In this document: one piece after another, positions 8,171 to 18,037 of the stretch
Numbering within the stretch: position 1 is the first letter of the stretch
Layout of the letters: each line of letters begins with the position of its first letter
Source: Blastomonas sp.
GTDB taxonomy: Bacteria > Pseudomonadota > Alphaproteobacteria > Sphingomonadales > Sphingomonadaceae
Direction of reading: 5' to 3'
DNA: 64,000 nucleotides
NCBI RefSeq assembly: GCF_030373265.1
Contig: NZ_JAUCZC010000004.1
Coordinates: 124,001-188,000, forward strand
Made by a program: the position numbers and the translations under genes
The notes under the pieces: generated by a model
The model's database searches: none
What the model saw: the letters and a program-made list of their open reading frames with translations, nothing else
Told to the model about the DNA's origin: nothing

Positions 8171-8977
8171 ATGAACGGTTTGATGCAGGGCAAACGCGGC
8201 CTGATCATGGGCCTCGCCAACAACAAGTCGCTCGCCTGGGGCATCGCGCAGCAGCTCGCTGCGCAGGGTGCAGAGCTTGCTTTCTCCTATCAGGGCGAGG
8301 CGCTGGGCAAGCGCGTCAAGCCGCTCGCCGCCGAGCTGGGCAGCGACTTCACCTTTGAATGCGATGTGTCCGATATGGACGCGCTCGACAGTGCCTTCGC
8401 CACGCTGGCCGAACGCTGGCCAACGATCGATTTCGTCGTCCACGCGATCGGCTTTTCGGACAAGAACGAGTTGCGCGGGCATTATGTCGACACCAGTCTC
8501 GAAAACTTTCTGATGACGATGAACATCTCGGCCTATTCGCTGGTCGCGGTCGCCAAGCGCGCACGGACAATGATGCCCAATGGCGGATCGATCGTGACCT
8601 TGAGCTATTACGGCGCCGAAAAGGTGATCCCGCACTACAACGTCATGGGCGTCGCCAAGGCCGCGCTGGAGGCGAGCGTGAAGTATCTCGCCAACGATCT
8701 GGGTCCGGAGAACATCCGCGTCAACGCGATCTCCGCAGGCCCCATCAAGACGCTGGCGGCGAGCGGGATCGGCGATTTCCGCTACATCCTCAAATGGAAC
8801 GAATACAACGCCCCGATGCGCCGCAACGTGACGATCGACGATGTCGGCGGCGCGGGTCTGTACCTGTGCTCCAGCCTGTCTTCGGGCGTCACCGGCGAGA
8901 CGCACCATGTCGACGCCGGCTATCATGTCGTCGGCATGAAGCAGGAAGACGCCCCGGACATCGCTCTGGACCAGTGA
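8171..8977 (+). CDS. fabI: enoyl-ACP reductase (NADH)
   Basis: A 268-residue short-chain dehydrogenase-like enzyme that performs the last reduction of fatty acid elongation. The cofactor loop GLANNKSLAWGIA and the catalytic tyrosine-lysine pair in YNVMGVAK (Y-x6-K) are FabI signatures. AISAGPIKTLAASGIGDF is the substrate-binding loop region. The ATG at 8171 follows an AAGGA SD; an in-frame TTG at 8153 overlapping the upstream stop is less likely. It is the classic triclosan and diazaborine target family. The DUF4160 gene follows after 4 nt. Confidence 0.96.
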   Translation: MNGLMQGKRGLIMGLANNKSLAWGIAQQLAAQGAELAFSYQGEALGKRVKPLAAELGSDFTFECDVSDMDALDSAFATLAERWPTIDFVVHAIGFSDKNELRGHYVDTSLENFLMTMNISAYSLVAVAKRARTMMPNGGSIVTLSYYGAEKVIPHYNVMGVAKAALEASVKYLANDLGPENIRVNAISAGPIKTLAASGIGDFRYILKWNEYNAPMRRNVTIDDVGGAGLYLCSSLSSGVTGETHHVDAGYHVVGMKQEDAPDIALDQ

Positions 8978-8981
8978 GCCA

Positions 8982-9224
8982 GTGCCGACTGTCCTGAGAG
9001 ATCGCGGATTTCGCTATTTCTTTTACTCGGACGAGGGCAGTCCACTTGAGCCGTGCCATATTCATGTCAGCAAGGGCGACGGAGAAGCAAAATTCTGGAT
9101 CGGTGAGGAGATCGCGCTTGCATACAATCATGGATTGAATCGGCGCGATCTGGCATATGCTATGATGGTTGTTCGAGCAAAGCGCAGTCAGTTTGAAAGA
9201 GCGTGGCATGGATATTTCAATTAG
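8982..9224 (+). CDS. DUF4160 protein, putative toxin-antitoxin partner
   Basis: An 80-residue protein. The pattern MPTVLRDRGFRYFFYSDEG then PCHIHVSKGDGEAKFWI and FERAWHGYFN is the DUF4160 signature (P-HiHv, E-AkfWi). It starts with GTG 4 nt after fabI, so translation may be coupled. The next gene (DUF2442) overlaps its end by 17 nt. DUF4160/DUF2442 pairs recur in bacteria and are suspected toxin-antitoxin modules, but no activity is established. Base composition is lower in G+C than fabI, suggesting acquisition. Confidence 0.85.
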   Translation: MPTVLRDRGFRYFFYSDEGSPLEPCHIHVSKGDGEAKFWIGEEIALAYNHGLNRRDLAYAMMVVRAKRSQFERAWHGYFN

Positions 9225-9462
9225 CCCAACCTCGGCCCGTTGCGACGAGGATACCTTGTGGGTTGACCTGTCGGATGGGCGGACGCTGGGCATCCCGCTG
9301 ACGTGGTTTCCTCGCCTGCTGGATGCTACCCCGGAACAGCGTGCCGAGGTCACTTTGTCGCCCGTTGGGCTGCACTGGGACGAAATCGATGAGGATATTT
9401 CCGTCGCAGGATTGATCGCCGGTCGGGGCGATATGACACGACCATCGTCGCGCGCAGCGTAA
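9208..9462 (+). CDS. DUF2442 protein, putative toxin-antitoxin partner
   Basis: An 84-residue protein starting inside the end of the DUF4160 gene (17 nt overlap). The order D(x)LWVDLSDGRTLGIPLTWFPRLLDATPEQR then GLHWDEIDEDISVAGLIAG is diagnostic of DUF2442 (the iHWp-lDeDisv-gLL motif). A short N-terminus (MDISISPTSARC) follows the ATG at 9208. It is probably the cognate partner of the upstream gene; which member is toxin or antitoxin cannot be decided from sequence. Confidence 0.85.
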   Translation: MDISISPTSARCDEDTLWVDLSDGRTLGIPLTWFPRLLDATPEQRAEVTLSPVGLHWDEIDEDISVAGLIAGRGDMTRPSSRAA

Positions 9463-9554
9463 CCGGTTCTGACGCACACCGGTTAGCCATCTGGACAGCG
9501 CAGGCACATTGCCGCAAAGCGCAGGCGACCTTTTGCGCCTGACTGGACTTGCCC

Positions 9555-10625
9555 ATGAGCTTCAACACCTTCGGCCGCGTGTTTCGCTTTACCACCTGGG
9601 GGGAGAGCCATGGCCCTGCGCTGGGCGCGGTGGTCGATGGGTGCCCGCCGGGGTTGCCGATCAGCGAGGCCGACATCCAGCCGTTCATGGATGCGCGCCG
9701 CCCCGGAACCTCGCGCTTTACCACGCAGCGGCAGGAACCTGACGTTGTGAAGATCCTGTCGGGTGCGTTCGAGGGCCGCACCACCGGCACGCCGATTTCG
9801 CTGATGATCGAGAACGTCGACCAGCGCTCCAAGGATTACAGCGAGGTCGCCAAGGCCTATCGTCCTGGCCATGCCGATTATGCCTATGACAAGAAGTACG
9901 GCTTTCGCGACTATCGCGGCGGTGGCCGCTCGAGCGCGCGCGAGACCGCAGCGCGGGTCGCGGCTGGTGGTGTCGCGCGGCTGGTGATACCCGAGGTAAC
10001 GCTGATCGCCTATGTCGCGGAACTGGGTGGTGACAGCATCGACCCTGCCCGCTTCGACGCCGCCGAAATCGCGCGCAACCCGTTCTTCTGCCCCGACCCC
10101 GAAGCCGCCAAGCGCTGGGAGGCCAAGGTCGATGCCGCGCGCAAGGCCGGCAGTTCGCTGGGCGCGGTGGTCGAATGCGTCGCAACCGGTGTTCCGGCCG
10201 GCTGGGGTGCGCCGCTGTATGCCAAGCTCGACAGCGAGCTTGCCGCGGCGTGCATGTCGATCAACGCGGTCAAGGGCGTCGAAATCGGCGACGGCTTTGC
10301 AGCTGCCCGCCTGTCGGGAGAGCACAATGCCGATCCGATGCGTCCGGGGGTCGATGGCGATCCGGAGTTTCTCGCCAACCACGCAGGCGGCATCGCGGGC
10401 GGAATCTCGACGGGCCAACCCGTGGTGGTGCGCGTCGCGTTCAAGCCGACCAGCTCGATCCTCACCCCGGTCGAGACGATCACACGGCACGGCGAGGCCA
10501 GCGAGATCGTCACCAAGGGCCGCCACGATCCGTGCGTCGGCATCCGCGGAACCCCGGTGGTCGAGGCGATGGTCGCGCTGGTGCTGGCCGATCAGAAGCT
10601 GCTGCATCGCGCGCAATGCGGCTGA
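9555..10625 (+). CDS. aroC: chorismate synthase
   Basis: A 356-residue enzyme that converts 5-enolpyruvylshikimate-3-phosphate to chorismate with reduced FMN, the last shikimate-pathway step. The signatures [36 protein letters not shown] and the C-terminal [17 protein letters not shown] are all present. [11 protein letters not shown] is the expected N-terminus; the ATG at 9555 is preceded by an in-frame TTG two codons earlier. It stands alone on the plus strand, 92 nt after the DUF2442 gene. Confidence 0.97.
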   Translation: MSFNTFGRVFRFTTWGESHGPALGAVVDGCPPGLPISEADIQPFMDARRPGTSRFTTQRQEPDVVKILSGAFEGRTTGTPISLMIENVDQRSKDYSEVAKAYRPGHADYAYDKKYGFRDYRGGGRSSARETAARVAAGGVARLVIPEVTLIAYVAELGGDSIDPARFDAAEIARNPFFCPDPEAAKRWEAKVDAARKAGSSLGAVVECVATGVPAGWGAPLYAKLDSELAAACMSINAVKGVEIGDGFAAARLSGEHNADPMRPGVDGDPEFLANHAGGIAGGISTGQPVVVRVAFKPTSSILTPVETITRHGEASEIVTKGRHDPCVGIRGTPVVEAMVALVLADQKLLHRAQCG

Positions 10626-10767
10626 CCCTATCACGAACCACGTGCAGTTGACGTAAACGTAACGATTCACCGAAGAGCGATTGCCTCTCCGCCCTATCTG
10701 TGTCTAGCATGGCTCCGCAAGCAGCCATCCGCTCAGCAGAGCAGAAGATGGCGCGACTGGAGAGTGA

Positions 10768-12117
10768 ATGACCGTGAACCCTCAAGGGCCAGGCGCCGTG
10801 TTGCCGCCGCCCGGAACGGCTGCGCCTGCGACCGTTTCCACCGCGCCCGTGCCCACCGCTGCCGTACCGCGCGTGATGCTGTGGACGTTGCTCGTCATCT
10901 ATATCTTCAACTTTCTCGATCGGCAGATTGTCTCGATCCTGGCCGAGCCGATCAAGCGCGATTTCGGGCTGAGCGACACGCAGCTCGGGTTGATGACCGG
11001 GCTGGCCTTCGCGCTGTTCTACACGTTGCTGGGCATCCCGATCGCGCGCTATGCCGACCGTAGCACCACCAACCGGGTGTCACTGATCGCCTGGTCGGTC
11101 GCGATCTGGTCCGCGATGACGATGGCGTGCGGCATGGCGCGCACCTTCCCGCAACTGCTGCTGGCCCGCGTCGGTGTCGGCGTCGGCGAAGCGGGGTGCA
11201 CGCCGGCCGCGCATTCGCTGATCAGCGACAGCGTACCACCCGAAAAGCGCTCCTCGGCCATTGCATTCTATGGCCTCGGCATCCCCATCGGATCGCTGCT
11301 GGGCATGGTCATCGGCGGCGGGCTGGCGGACGCTTATGGCTGGCGCACCGCGTTCATGGCGGTGGGCATTCCGGGTATCGTGCTGGCGCTGCTGGTCCCG
11401 TTCCTGATGAAGGAACCGCGCCGCGCCGGAATGGTCGCTGGCGCCAAGCAGCCCGCGGCCAAGGTGCAGGTCCCGGTCCGCGATGCTTTGCGCGAACTGG
11501 CGACTTCGCGCTGCTTCGTGCTGTTGTGCCTGGCGGGCGGCGTCACCGCGTTCCTCTCCTATGGCAAGGCGGTGTGGGTGGCGGTGCTGTTCATCCGCAC
11601 CTTTGAGCTTAGCCCTGGCCAGACCGGCCTGTATCTCGGGGTCAGTGCAGGGATCGCCGGAATGCTCGGCACCTGGATCGGCGGCAAGCTGGCGGACCAT
11701 TTCGGCAAGCGCGACCGCAAGCATCTGCTGACCGGCCCGGCGATCGCGATGGCGGTTGCTGCGCCCATCCTGTTCCTCGCCTATTCCGCCACCGACTGGC
11801 GGGTATCGATGGCACTGCTGTTCCTGCCCACGATCATGAACGCGATGTACTATGGCCCGGCCTATGCCTGCGTGCAGGGACTTGTCCGGCCTGAACTGCG
11901 CGCGGTCGCGGCATCGGTGATGGTGTTTGCGCAAAACCTGATCGGCCTTGGCCTGGGCCCCCTGCTGTTCGGAATGATGTCCGATGGCTTCCAGCCGCTG
12001 GCGGGCGCGGACAGCGTTCGCTGGGTGCTTTATGGCGCAGCCTGGCTTGGCCTGATCCCGGCCTTTCTGTTCTGGCGCGCGAGTTTGAGGCTGACACGGG
12101 AACTCAAGAGCGGGTAA
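10768..12117 (+). CDS. MFS transporter, spinster-like
   Basis: A 449-residue, 12-helix major facilitator. After a proline/alanine-rich cytoplasmic start, the first helix reads LLVIYIFNFLDRQIVSILAEPI. Next come KRDFGLSDTQLGLMTGLAFALFY and the motif A-like loop ARYADRSTTNR, then RVGVGVGEAGCTPAAHSLISD. These are typical of the Spns-like MFS subfamily common in sphingomonads. The substrate is unknown (lipids, aromatic acids and other compounds have been proposed for relatives). A GGAGAG SD precedes the ATG. A 142-nt gap after aroC probably holds its promoter. Confidence 0.88.
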   Translation: MTVNPQGPGAVLPPPGTAAPATVSTAPVPTAAVPRVMLWTLLVIYIFNFLDRQIVSILAEPIKRDFGLSDTQLGLMTGLAFALFYTLLGIPIARYADRSTTNRVSLIAWSVAIWSAMTMACGMARTFPQLLLARVGVGVGEAGCTPAAHSLISDSVPPEKRSSAIAFYGLGIPIGSLLGMVIGGGLADAYGWRTAFMAVGIPGIVLALLVPFLMKEPRRAGMVAGAKQPAAKVQVPVRDALRELATSRCFVLLCLAGGVTAFLSYGKAVWVAVLFIRTFELSPGQTGLYLGVSAGIAGMLGTWIGGKLADHFGKRDRKHLLTGPAIAMAVAAPILFLAYSATDWRVSMALLFLPTIMNAMYYGPAYACVQGLVRPELRAVAASVMVFAQNLIGLGLGPLLFGMMSDGFQPLAGADSVRWVLYGAAWLGLIPAFLFWRASLRLTRELKSG

Positions 12118-12158
12118 AGCGTGGTGCAATGACGTGGTGAAGGGGGACCACACGGACC

Positions 12159-13940
12159 ATGGATGACATCCGCCTGTTCATTGAAAATTGGCAGGCCCAG
12201 ATTGGTCTCGTCATCCTGGCACTGATGTTTGTCGGCTTTGTCATGGAGCGTTTCCCCGCCGCGGTGGTGGCGATCCTCGGCGCATGCTCGTTCCTGTTTC
12301 TGGGCATCATCGATTCCAAGCAGCTGTTTTCGGCCTTCTCGAACAGCGCTCCGATCACCATCGCCGCAATGTTCATCCTGTCGGGCGCATTGCTGCGCAC
12401 CGGCACGATCGACGCGATTGCGGGTGCGATCATCCAGCGCGCGTCCAAGCGCCCCAGGCTGGCTGTCGCCGAGATGTTTTTCGGCGTCTATGTCGCATCG
12501 GCGTTCATGAACAACACGCCGGTGGTGGTGGTGATGATCCCGATCATCCTCAAGCTGGCACAGGCGACCGGATATTCGGCCAAGAAACTGCTCATCCCGT
12601 TGAGCTTCGTATGCATTCTGGGCGGCACGACCACGCTGATCGGCACCTCGACCAATCTGATCGTCGATGCCGTCGCGCGCGACAGCGGGCTGGAAGCCTT
12701 CGGCATTTTCGAGATCACGCCTTACGGGCTGATCGCGGGGGCAGCCGGGATGACGATGCTCGCCGTGTTCAGCACATGGCTTTTGCCCAAGGACAACGAT
12801 GGCCTTGCCGGCGGAGATGCCGACGAGGAATTTCTGACCGAACTGACCATCCGCAATGCCTCCACCCTGCGCGGCAAACCCCTTCGCGAGACGCCTATCG
12901 CCAAACGGTCGAAGATCACGGTCACGGCGATCAAACGCGAGGGGCGTTATCTGCGGCACAATCTGGCCAACGAAATCCTCAATCCTGCAGATATCGTCGT
13001 CATCAGGACAAACCTGCCCGAACTGATGTCGCTGCGCACCAGCGACGATTTCAAGGTCGGCATCGTGCGCAAGGGTGATGCCGGCGCGATGGGCGATGTG
13101 GTGGTCGAGGCCATGGTGGCTCCCAGTCACCCCAGCATCGGCAATCGCCTCTACGACATTCCCTTTCTGTCGATGCTCAACGTGCGCATTTTGGGTCTCA
13201 GCCGGTTTCGCAATCTGCCGCGATCCGATTTGCCCAATGCCAAGATCCATGCTGCCGACAAGCTCATCGTGACGGGATCAAAAGCCGATATCGCCCGGAT
13301 GTATGAGAACCCGAACCTGTTCGGTGTGGCGAACACCAGCGCGCTCGCCTTCCGCCGAGACAAGGCGCCCCTGGCGATCGCGGCGCTGGCGGCCGTGGTG
13401 CTGCTCTCGGCGTTCAACGTCATGGCGATCGAGGTCGCCGCGATCCTGGCGGTCGGTTTCATCCTGATCGCGCGCTGCATCGATGCTGACGAGGCCTGGA
13501 GTTCGATCGACGGCAACGTCCTGGTGCTGATCTTCGGGATGCTGGCCGTGGGATTGGCGCTCGAGGAATCGGGCAGCGTAACGATGGTGGTGAATGCGCT
13601 GGCGCCTTATCTGCAGGGGGTCCCCGTCTGGGCGGTCGTATTTGCGGTCTATGTCCTGTCGGTGCTGCTCACCGAGATCATCACCAACAACGCGGTGGCC
13701 ATTCTGGTCACGCCGATCGTGATCAAGCTGGGGACCGACCTGGGGATCGACCCGCGCCCCCTGGTGATCGCGGTGATGTTTGCTGCCTCGGCCAGTTTCG
13801 CCACGCCGATCGGCTATCAGACCAACACCCTGGTGTATGCAGCGGGCGGCTATCGCTTCACCGACTTCTTCAAGGCCGGTATCCCCCTGACGATCGGGGT
13901 CGGGCTGGCCACATGTTTGGCGATCGTTGCGTTCAGTTGA
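12159..13940 (+). CDS. SLC13-type permease with two TrkA-C (RCK_C) domains
   Basis: A 593-residue divalent-anion/sodium symporter-type protein. Transmembrane helices fill residues about 15-205 and 410-590. The intervening part (about 225-390) contains two TrkA-C-like domains (LRGKPLRETPIAKRSKITV, IGNRLYDIPFLSMLNVRILG). The twin transport motifs are GTSTNLIVDAV and FATPIGYQTNTLVY. Such proteins (SAC1/YfbS-like) move sulfate, dicarboxylates or similar anions and may sense nucleotides through the TrkA-C domains. The substrate is not identifiable. Confidence 0.87.
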   Translation: MDDIRLFIENWQAQIGLVILALMFVGFVMERFPAAVVAILGACSFLFLGIIDSKQLFSAFSNSAPITIAAMFILSGALLRTGTIDAIAGAIIQRASKRPRLAVAEMFFGVYVASAFMNNTPVVVVMIPIILKLAQATGYSAKKLLIPLSFVCILGGTTTLIGTSTNLIVDAVARDSGLEAFGIFEITPYGLIAGAAGMTMLAVFSTWLLPKDNDGLAGGDADEEFLTELTIRNASTLRGKPLRETPIAKRSKITVTAIKREGRYLRHNLANEILNPADIVVIRTNLPELMSLRTSDDFKVGIVRKGDAGAMGDVVVEAMVAPSHPSIGNRLYDIPFLSMLNVRILGLSRFRNLPRSDLPNAKIHAADKLIVTGSKADIARMYENPNLFGVANTSALAFRRDKAPLAIAALAAVVLLSAFNVMAIEVAAILAVGFILIARCIDADEAWSSIDGNVLVLIFGMLAVGLALEESGSVTMVVNALAPYLQGVPVWAVVFAVYVLSVLLTEIITNNAVAILVTPIVIKLGTDLGIDPRPLVIAVMFAASASFATPIGYQTNTLVYAAGGYRFTDFFKAGIPLTIGVGLATCLAIVAFS

Positions 13941-14012
13941 GCTAGCCCTGCCCTTGCGAAGACACGGTGCCATGGCTAGCGTCGGGCGCTGGCGCTGAGC
14001 AGGGGATGCAAT

Positions 14013-15248
14013 TTGGGTTTCTGGTTTCGTATTCCGCTGTGGCAGCGGGTCATCGCCGCTCTCGTGCTTGGCATCGTCACCGGCCTGCTATGGGGTGAAG
14101 GCGCTGTCGCGATCAAATGGATCGGCGACCTGTTCATCCGCGCGATCAAGATGCTGGTCGTTCCCCTGATCTTCTTCTCGCTGGTCGCGGGCGTCGCCTC
14201 GATCGGCGATATCCGCAAGCTTGGTGCGGTCGGTGGCCGCGCAATGCTGCTCTTCCTCGTGACAGGGCAACTGTCCGTCATTCTGGGTCTGACTCTGGGC
14301 ACGCTTATCCAACCGGGACTGGGTGTCGACGCGAGCCTGGCAGGCGTCACCCAGACCCCGGCCCCGCCCCAGACCACTGTCACCGACATGATCTTGAAGA
14401 TGGTGCCGGAAAATGTCGTCGAGGCCATGGCCACGATGGACGTGCTGGCGCTGATCGTGTTCTCGCTTCTGCTCGGGATCGGTATCCTGATGGCCGAAAA
14501 GGACGGCGAACCGGTCGCCAGGATCTTCGATTCGGGTGCGATCATCATGCAGAAGGTGACCATATTGGTCATGGAGCTGACCCCGTTCGGCGTATTCGCC
14601 CTGATGGCGTGGGTGGCTGGAACGTTCGGTTTCGAAGGGCTGATCCCGCTCGCCAAGCTGGTGGCTCTCAATTATATTGGGTGCGCGATCATCATCCTCG
14701 TCATGTACTCTGTGATGATCAAGTTCATGGCCAAGCTACCGGTGATCGATTTCTTCCGCGGGATGATCGATGCCATTGCGGTCAGCTACTCGACCGCCTC
14801 GTCCAACGCCACGCTGCCCGTTACGCTGCGCTGCACCCAGCGCAACCTGGGCGTATCGACCAGCGTCTCCAGCTTCGTGGTGTCGTTGGGCGCGACCATC
14901 AACATGAACGGCACCGCGATGTATCTCGGGCTCGCCACGCTGTTCGGCGCGCAGATTTTCGGGGTCGATCTGAGCTGGGGTGATTATGTCATGATCGCCG
15001 TGACATCGACGCTCGGTGCGGTTGGCGCAGCAGGCATTCCAGGCGCGGGATTGATCATGATGGCGCTGGTGTTCGGGTCGGTTGGCGTTCCTCTGGAAAC
15101 CATCGCGCTCGTGGCCGGGGTCGACCGCATCATGGACATGATCCGCACCACCACCAACATCACCGGAGATGCGGCCGTAGCAGTCACCGTCGCTGCGATG
15201 ACCGGCGAACTCAACCGCGAGGAAATGATCTCTGACGACGACGTTTAA
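14013..15248 (+). CDS. dicarboxylate/amino acid:cation symporter (DAACS)
   Basis: A 411-residue GltP/DctA-type secondary transporter. Signatures are the serine-rich SYSTASSNATLPVT hairpin, the unwound helix 7 SLGATINMNGTAMYLGLA, GAAGIPGAGLIMMALV and DRIMDMIRTTTNITGDAA in helix 8. The frame begins with TTG at 14013, 7 nt after an AGGGG SD; the nearby ATG at 14006 is out of frame. The substrates are probably C4-dicarboxylates or acidic amino acids driven by Na+ or H+. It follows the SLC13-type gene by 72 nt. Confidence 0.92.
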   Translation: MGFWFRIPLWQRVIAALVLGIVTGLLWGEGAVAIKWIGDLFIRAIKMLVVPLIFFSLVAGVASIGDIRKLGAVGGRAMLLFLVTGQLSVILGLTLGTLIQPGLGVDASLAGVTQTPAPPQTTVTDMILKMVPENVVEAMATMDVLALIVFSLLLGIGILMAEKDGEPVARIFDSGAIIMQKVTILVMELTPFGVFALMAWVAGTFGFEGLIPLAKLVALNYIGCAIIILVMYSVMIKFMAKLPVIDFFRGMIDAIAVSYSTASSNATLPVTLRCTQRNLGVSTSVSSFVVSLGATINMNGTAMYLGLATLFGAQIFGVDLSWGDYVMIAVTSTLGAVGAAGIPGAGLIMMALVFGSVGVPLETIALVAGVDRIMDMIRTTTNITGDAAVAVTVAAMTGELNREEMISDDDV

Positions 15249-15254
15249 GCAGGC

Positions 15255-15677
15255 CTATTTTGGCTGTTTGATCAGCTTGACCGGAGTGAACTCACCTAGG
15301 CCGCAGCTCGCACCTGGCATCAGCCCGCCGCCGACGTTCTGCAACACGGTGATGATATCGACATTGCACAGCTGGGTCAGCGATGTCGAATAGCTGAACG
15401 CACGGTCGAAGCCCAGGCTGCCGCACTGGTTGGGCAGCTCGTTGCGATACACCCTGCCCCCCGACATGATGAAGTCGATGGTGCGATCGTCGCGCACCGC
15501 GGTATTGCGGATTTGCGACAGGTTGATGCAGCTTACCGGCTCGCCGGTAATCTCGGCAGGAGGAACCTTCGACTTCTTGGGCGCCTTGTCTTGGGCAATC
15601 GCCAGGGGCTGGAGCGCGAATATAGCAGCTCCGGTGGCGATCAGTCCGGTGGCGATCAGGCGACGATGAAGCGACAT
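15255..15677 (-). CDS. small secreted DUF6491-like protein
   Basis: A 140-residue protein with a signal peptide (LIATGLIATGAAIFALQPLAIAQ). The mature domain is built around CINLSQIRNTAVRDDRTIDF, GGRVYRNELPNQCGSLG and RAFSYSTSLTQLCNVD. This conserved cysteine-containing domain is widespread in sphingomonads (DUF6491). The four cysteines suggest disulfides in the periplasm. The ATG at 15677 gives the cleanest signal peptide. The function is unknown. It converges on the DAACS gene (6 nt between stops). Confidence 0.72.
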   Translation of the reverse strand: MSLHRRLIATGLIATGAAIFALQPLAIAQDKAPKKSKVPPAEITGEPVSCINLSQIRNTAVRDDRTIDFIMSGGRVYRNELPNQCGSLGFDRAFSYSTSLTQLCNVDIITVLQNVGGGLMPGASCGLGEFTPVKLIKQPK

Positions 15678-15753
15678 GGCGGCAGTCCTTCCGGTTCGGG
15701 TGACCGGAAGAATGCCGCATTTCGCCTTTCCTGGCCATGAACAATGGCGAGAG

Positions 15754-16914
15754 TCAGTCCGCAATCATCTCCGCCAGCACCGCCAGACAATCATGCGCCA
15801 GCAGCTTTGACCGTTCCGGGCTCCAACCCTGATCGGGATCGGGCAGGTCGTCATTGTCCTTGAACGGCATTTCCAGCGTCATCGCCACACAGCCATGTGA
15901 CGGGCCGAAGCGCTCGGCAAGCTGGTTGGTCGACATCGACAGATTGGCCCTGCCCGCAGGGGTGCGCGGATAGCCTTTCTCCGTCTGGAAATCGGGCGTG
16001 CGGCTGGCCAGCAGGCTGAGATAGCGTTCGTAGCGCGCGCCCTGCTCTTGGGTTCGCGACGGGATGCCATCGAACCCGGCAATGAACACCGCTGGGATGG
16101 CCTCGTCGCCATGCACGTCCATCGCCCAATGGACACCGGTGGCGTCCATAGCATTGCGCACGCACAGCACTTCGGGGCTACGCTCGGCGGTCGGCTCGTG
16201 CCATTCGCGGTTGAGGTTCACGCCGACCGCGTTTGTGCGCAGGTGACCCCGCACAGAGCCATCGGGGTTCATGTTGGGCACGATGTGCAGCGTGCACTTG
16301 TTGCGCAGCAGCCGCGCATGCGGATCCGCCGGATCGGTGAGCTTCTCGAGCGCGCCTTCCATCCACCATTCTGCCATGCTTTCGCCCGGGTGCTGGCGGG
16401 CATAAAACCACACCTGCACCGGGCCCTCGCCCATCTCCAGACAATCGATCGGTTGGCCGTCGAGGCTGAGGCCCAATTCGCGGTGGCGCACACCGGCGCG
16501 GCTTGCCATCTCGGCGACAAGGTCGTGGTGCCGCTCGATCGAATAGGGTGCGAAGTAGGCGAACCAGGCGACGCCTCCCGTCATCTGGTAGCGGATGGTC
16601 AGCGCGCCTGCCGCTTCGTCATAGGACGTTTCGGTGCGCCCCCAGAAATCGCGGTCCTCGCTGACGCAGGCGCGATAGCCGGGCCAGCCACCGGGATAGG
16701 CCGAATCCTTGAGGCCGGTGATCACCAGTTCCAGCTCGTCGCCCGGCTGAGCCGCGACGCGAAAATGGAACCACTGGAAAAAGTCCGAATCCTTGTCCTT
16801 GCGAATCGCCAGCTCGGCCTGCCAGCCCCCTGAGGGAGCCGGAGAAACCGACTGGACGATGATGTTTCCGGAATCGAATGCGCTTGAAATGCTCGGGATA
16901 GTGTCTGTGCTCAT
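15754..16914 (-). CDS. M14 family zinc carboxypeptidase, cytosolic (CCP/AGBL) type
   Basis: A 386-residue protein with an N-terminal beta domain (about 1-130) preceding the M14 catalytic domain. Zinc ligands are H and E in [15 protein letters not shown] and a later histidine, probably in DVHGDEAIP. The substrate-binding [15 protein letters not shown] and NLNREWHEP are clear, and the catalytic Glu is near [11 protein letters not shown] (VAMTLEMPF). This layout matches bacterial relatives of the cytosolic carboxypeptidases. The peptide substrate is unknown. Its start overlaps the upstream lipoprotein stop by 4 nt (ATGA). Confidence 0.88.
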   Translation of the reverse strand: MSTDTIPSISSAFDSGNIIVQSVSPAPSGGWQAELAIRKDKDSDFFQWFHFRVAAQPGDELELVITGLKDSAYPGGWPGYRACVSEDRDFWGRTETSYDEAAGALTIRYQMTGGVAWFAYFAPYSIERHHDLVAEMASRAGVRHRELGLSLDGQPIDCLEMGEGPVQVWFYARQHPGESMAEWWMEGALEKLTDPADPHARLLRNKCTLHIVPNMNPDGSVRGHLRTNAVGVNLNREWHEPTAERSPEVLCVRNAMDATGVHWAMDVHGDEAIPAVFIAGFDGIPSRTQEQGARYERYLSLLASRTPDFQTEKGYPRTPAGRANLSMSTNQLAERFGPSHGCVAMTLEMPFKDNDDLPDPDQGWSPERSKLLAHDCLAVLAEMIAD

Positions 16915-17537
16915 GGAACCTCGATAGTCATTCCGGATTCACCGGGGAAGTCTGTAAACAGGCCCTCGGCCAGTTTGCTGGCATTCAACTGGGTTTCGGC
17001 CATTGGCGAGCCGGCCTTGGCTTCTACCATTGCGCGCCCTTCCCACAGCACGGCTTCGTCCCCGGCGCGGATATTGGCGAACAGCTCAGTAGCGATACGG
17101 TCCTTGGGGCGGCCACCCAGGTTGAGGCCGATGCCCACACCCAGACCCGATCCGAATCCGCCAGTACCACCGCCGACACCGACGCTCACCGGGTTACGCT
17201 GAGGTCCGCCCGCCGCGACCACCATCCGATCGATACGAATCACCGCAGTCTGCACATCGCGGGCAGCGCCTGCGCCGACCGGGAGAACCTGATAGCCTAC
17301 GCGTTCAAGCTCGCGCTCGACCGCAGCCGCATAGCTCCGAAATTCGAGCGACGTCGAATCCATCCCCTCGCCCGCAATGACGCGAATCGGACCACGTCCG
17401 AGTTCGGCGGCGCGATCGGGCGAAACGAAACGCACCGCCTCCACGGGACCGGCAGGCGAGACACAGGCGCCGGCCAGCAACGTCAGTGCCGCGGCCATGG
17501 TCACTGCCAGATTGCGGGGTGTGGGTGTGAAGCCCAT
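16911..17537 (-). CDS. DUF4136-like lipoprotein
   Basis: A 208-residue protein with a lipoprotein signal (ALTLLAGAC, Cys near residue 27) and a glycine-rich membrane-adjacent stretch ([18 protein letters not shown]) before the C-terminal [20 protein letters not shown]. The overall pattern matches DUF4136 lipoproteins of the cell envelope, whose role is unknown. The ATG at 17537 is chosen because it precedes the signal peptide directly. It is translationally coupled with the M14 carboxypeptidase downstream. Confidence 0.7.
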   Translation of the reverse strand: MGFTPTPRNLAVTMAAALTLLAGACVSPAGPVEAVRFVSPDRAAELGRGPIRVIAGEGMDSTSLEFRSYAAAVERELERVGYQVLPVGAGAARDVQTAVIRIDRMVVAAGGPQRNPVSVGVGGGTGGFGSGLGVGIGLNLGGRPKDRIATELFANIRAGDEAVLWEGRAMVEAKAGSPMAETQLNASKLAEGLFTDFPGESGMTIEVP

Positions 17538-17803
17538 GATGTCTGCGCCCTTTCCTGTTTCGGCGACATTCAGGCGCTTGACCTGACCTGCCAGACTGAT
17601 GCCTAACGCAACTGGTGATGAATGACCAATGAAGCGCACAAAAAACGGTTCCATCGGCGGTGGCGATGCTTGACTTTAGCAGCCCCGCCACGTATCCGCG
17701 CCGCTTTCCGGCATGGAAGCTCCAGCACGGCATTCGCGTCATATACGCGGGGTCGCCAGGGGCTTTCGCTGTATCAGAAGTTTCAATCAAGGGCCTGAAC
17801 GTC

Positions 17804-17929
17804 ATGAAGATTCGCAATTCGCTGAAGTCGCTCAAGGATCGCCACCGCGACAACCGCGTGATCCGTCGTCGCGGCCGCACCTACGTGATCAACAAGACCA
17901 ACCGTCGCTTCAAGGCCCGCCAGGGTTGA
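17804..17929 (+). CDS. rpmJ: 50S ribosomal protein L36 (zinc-free type)
   Basis: A 41-residue basic protein, [14 protein letters not shown] then [19 protein letters not shown], identical in plan to L36 of alphaproteobacteria. The CxxC...CxxxxH zinc ribbon of the other L36 type is absent, so this is the zinc-independent (C-minus) form. The start is set by the family; the upstream in-frame extension has no sequence support. It is monocistronic and followed by a clear Rho-independent terminator. Confidence 0.95.
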   Translation: MKIRNSLKSLKDRHRDNRVIRRRGRTYVINKTNRRFKARQG

Positions 17930-17984
17930 TTCGGCGCGCGCACCGGTCACGGTGCCGAACCGCTTGAAGCTGCGATTATCATGC

Positions 17985-18014
17985 AAAGGCTCCGGCAGGC
18001 TCCGGGGCCTTTTG
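17985..18014 (+). terminator. Rho-independent terminator of rpmJ
   Basis: AAAGGCTCCGG (17985-17995) pairs with CCGGGGCCTTT (18002-18012), with one T-G pair and a 6-nt loop, and runs straight into T residues. A second weaker hairpin (TTCGGC at 17930-17935 with GCCGAA at 17954-17959) lies just after the stop codon. Confidence 0.85.
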
Positions 18015-18037
18015 CTTGCGTGTTCGAGGGGGATTTG

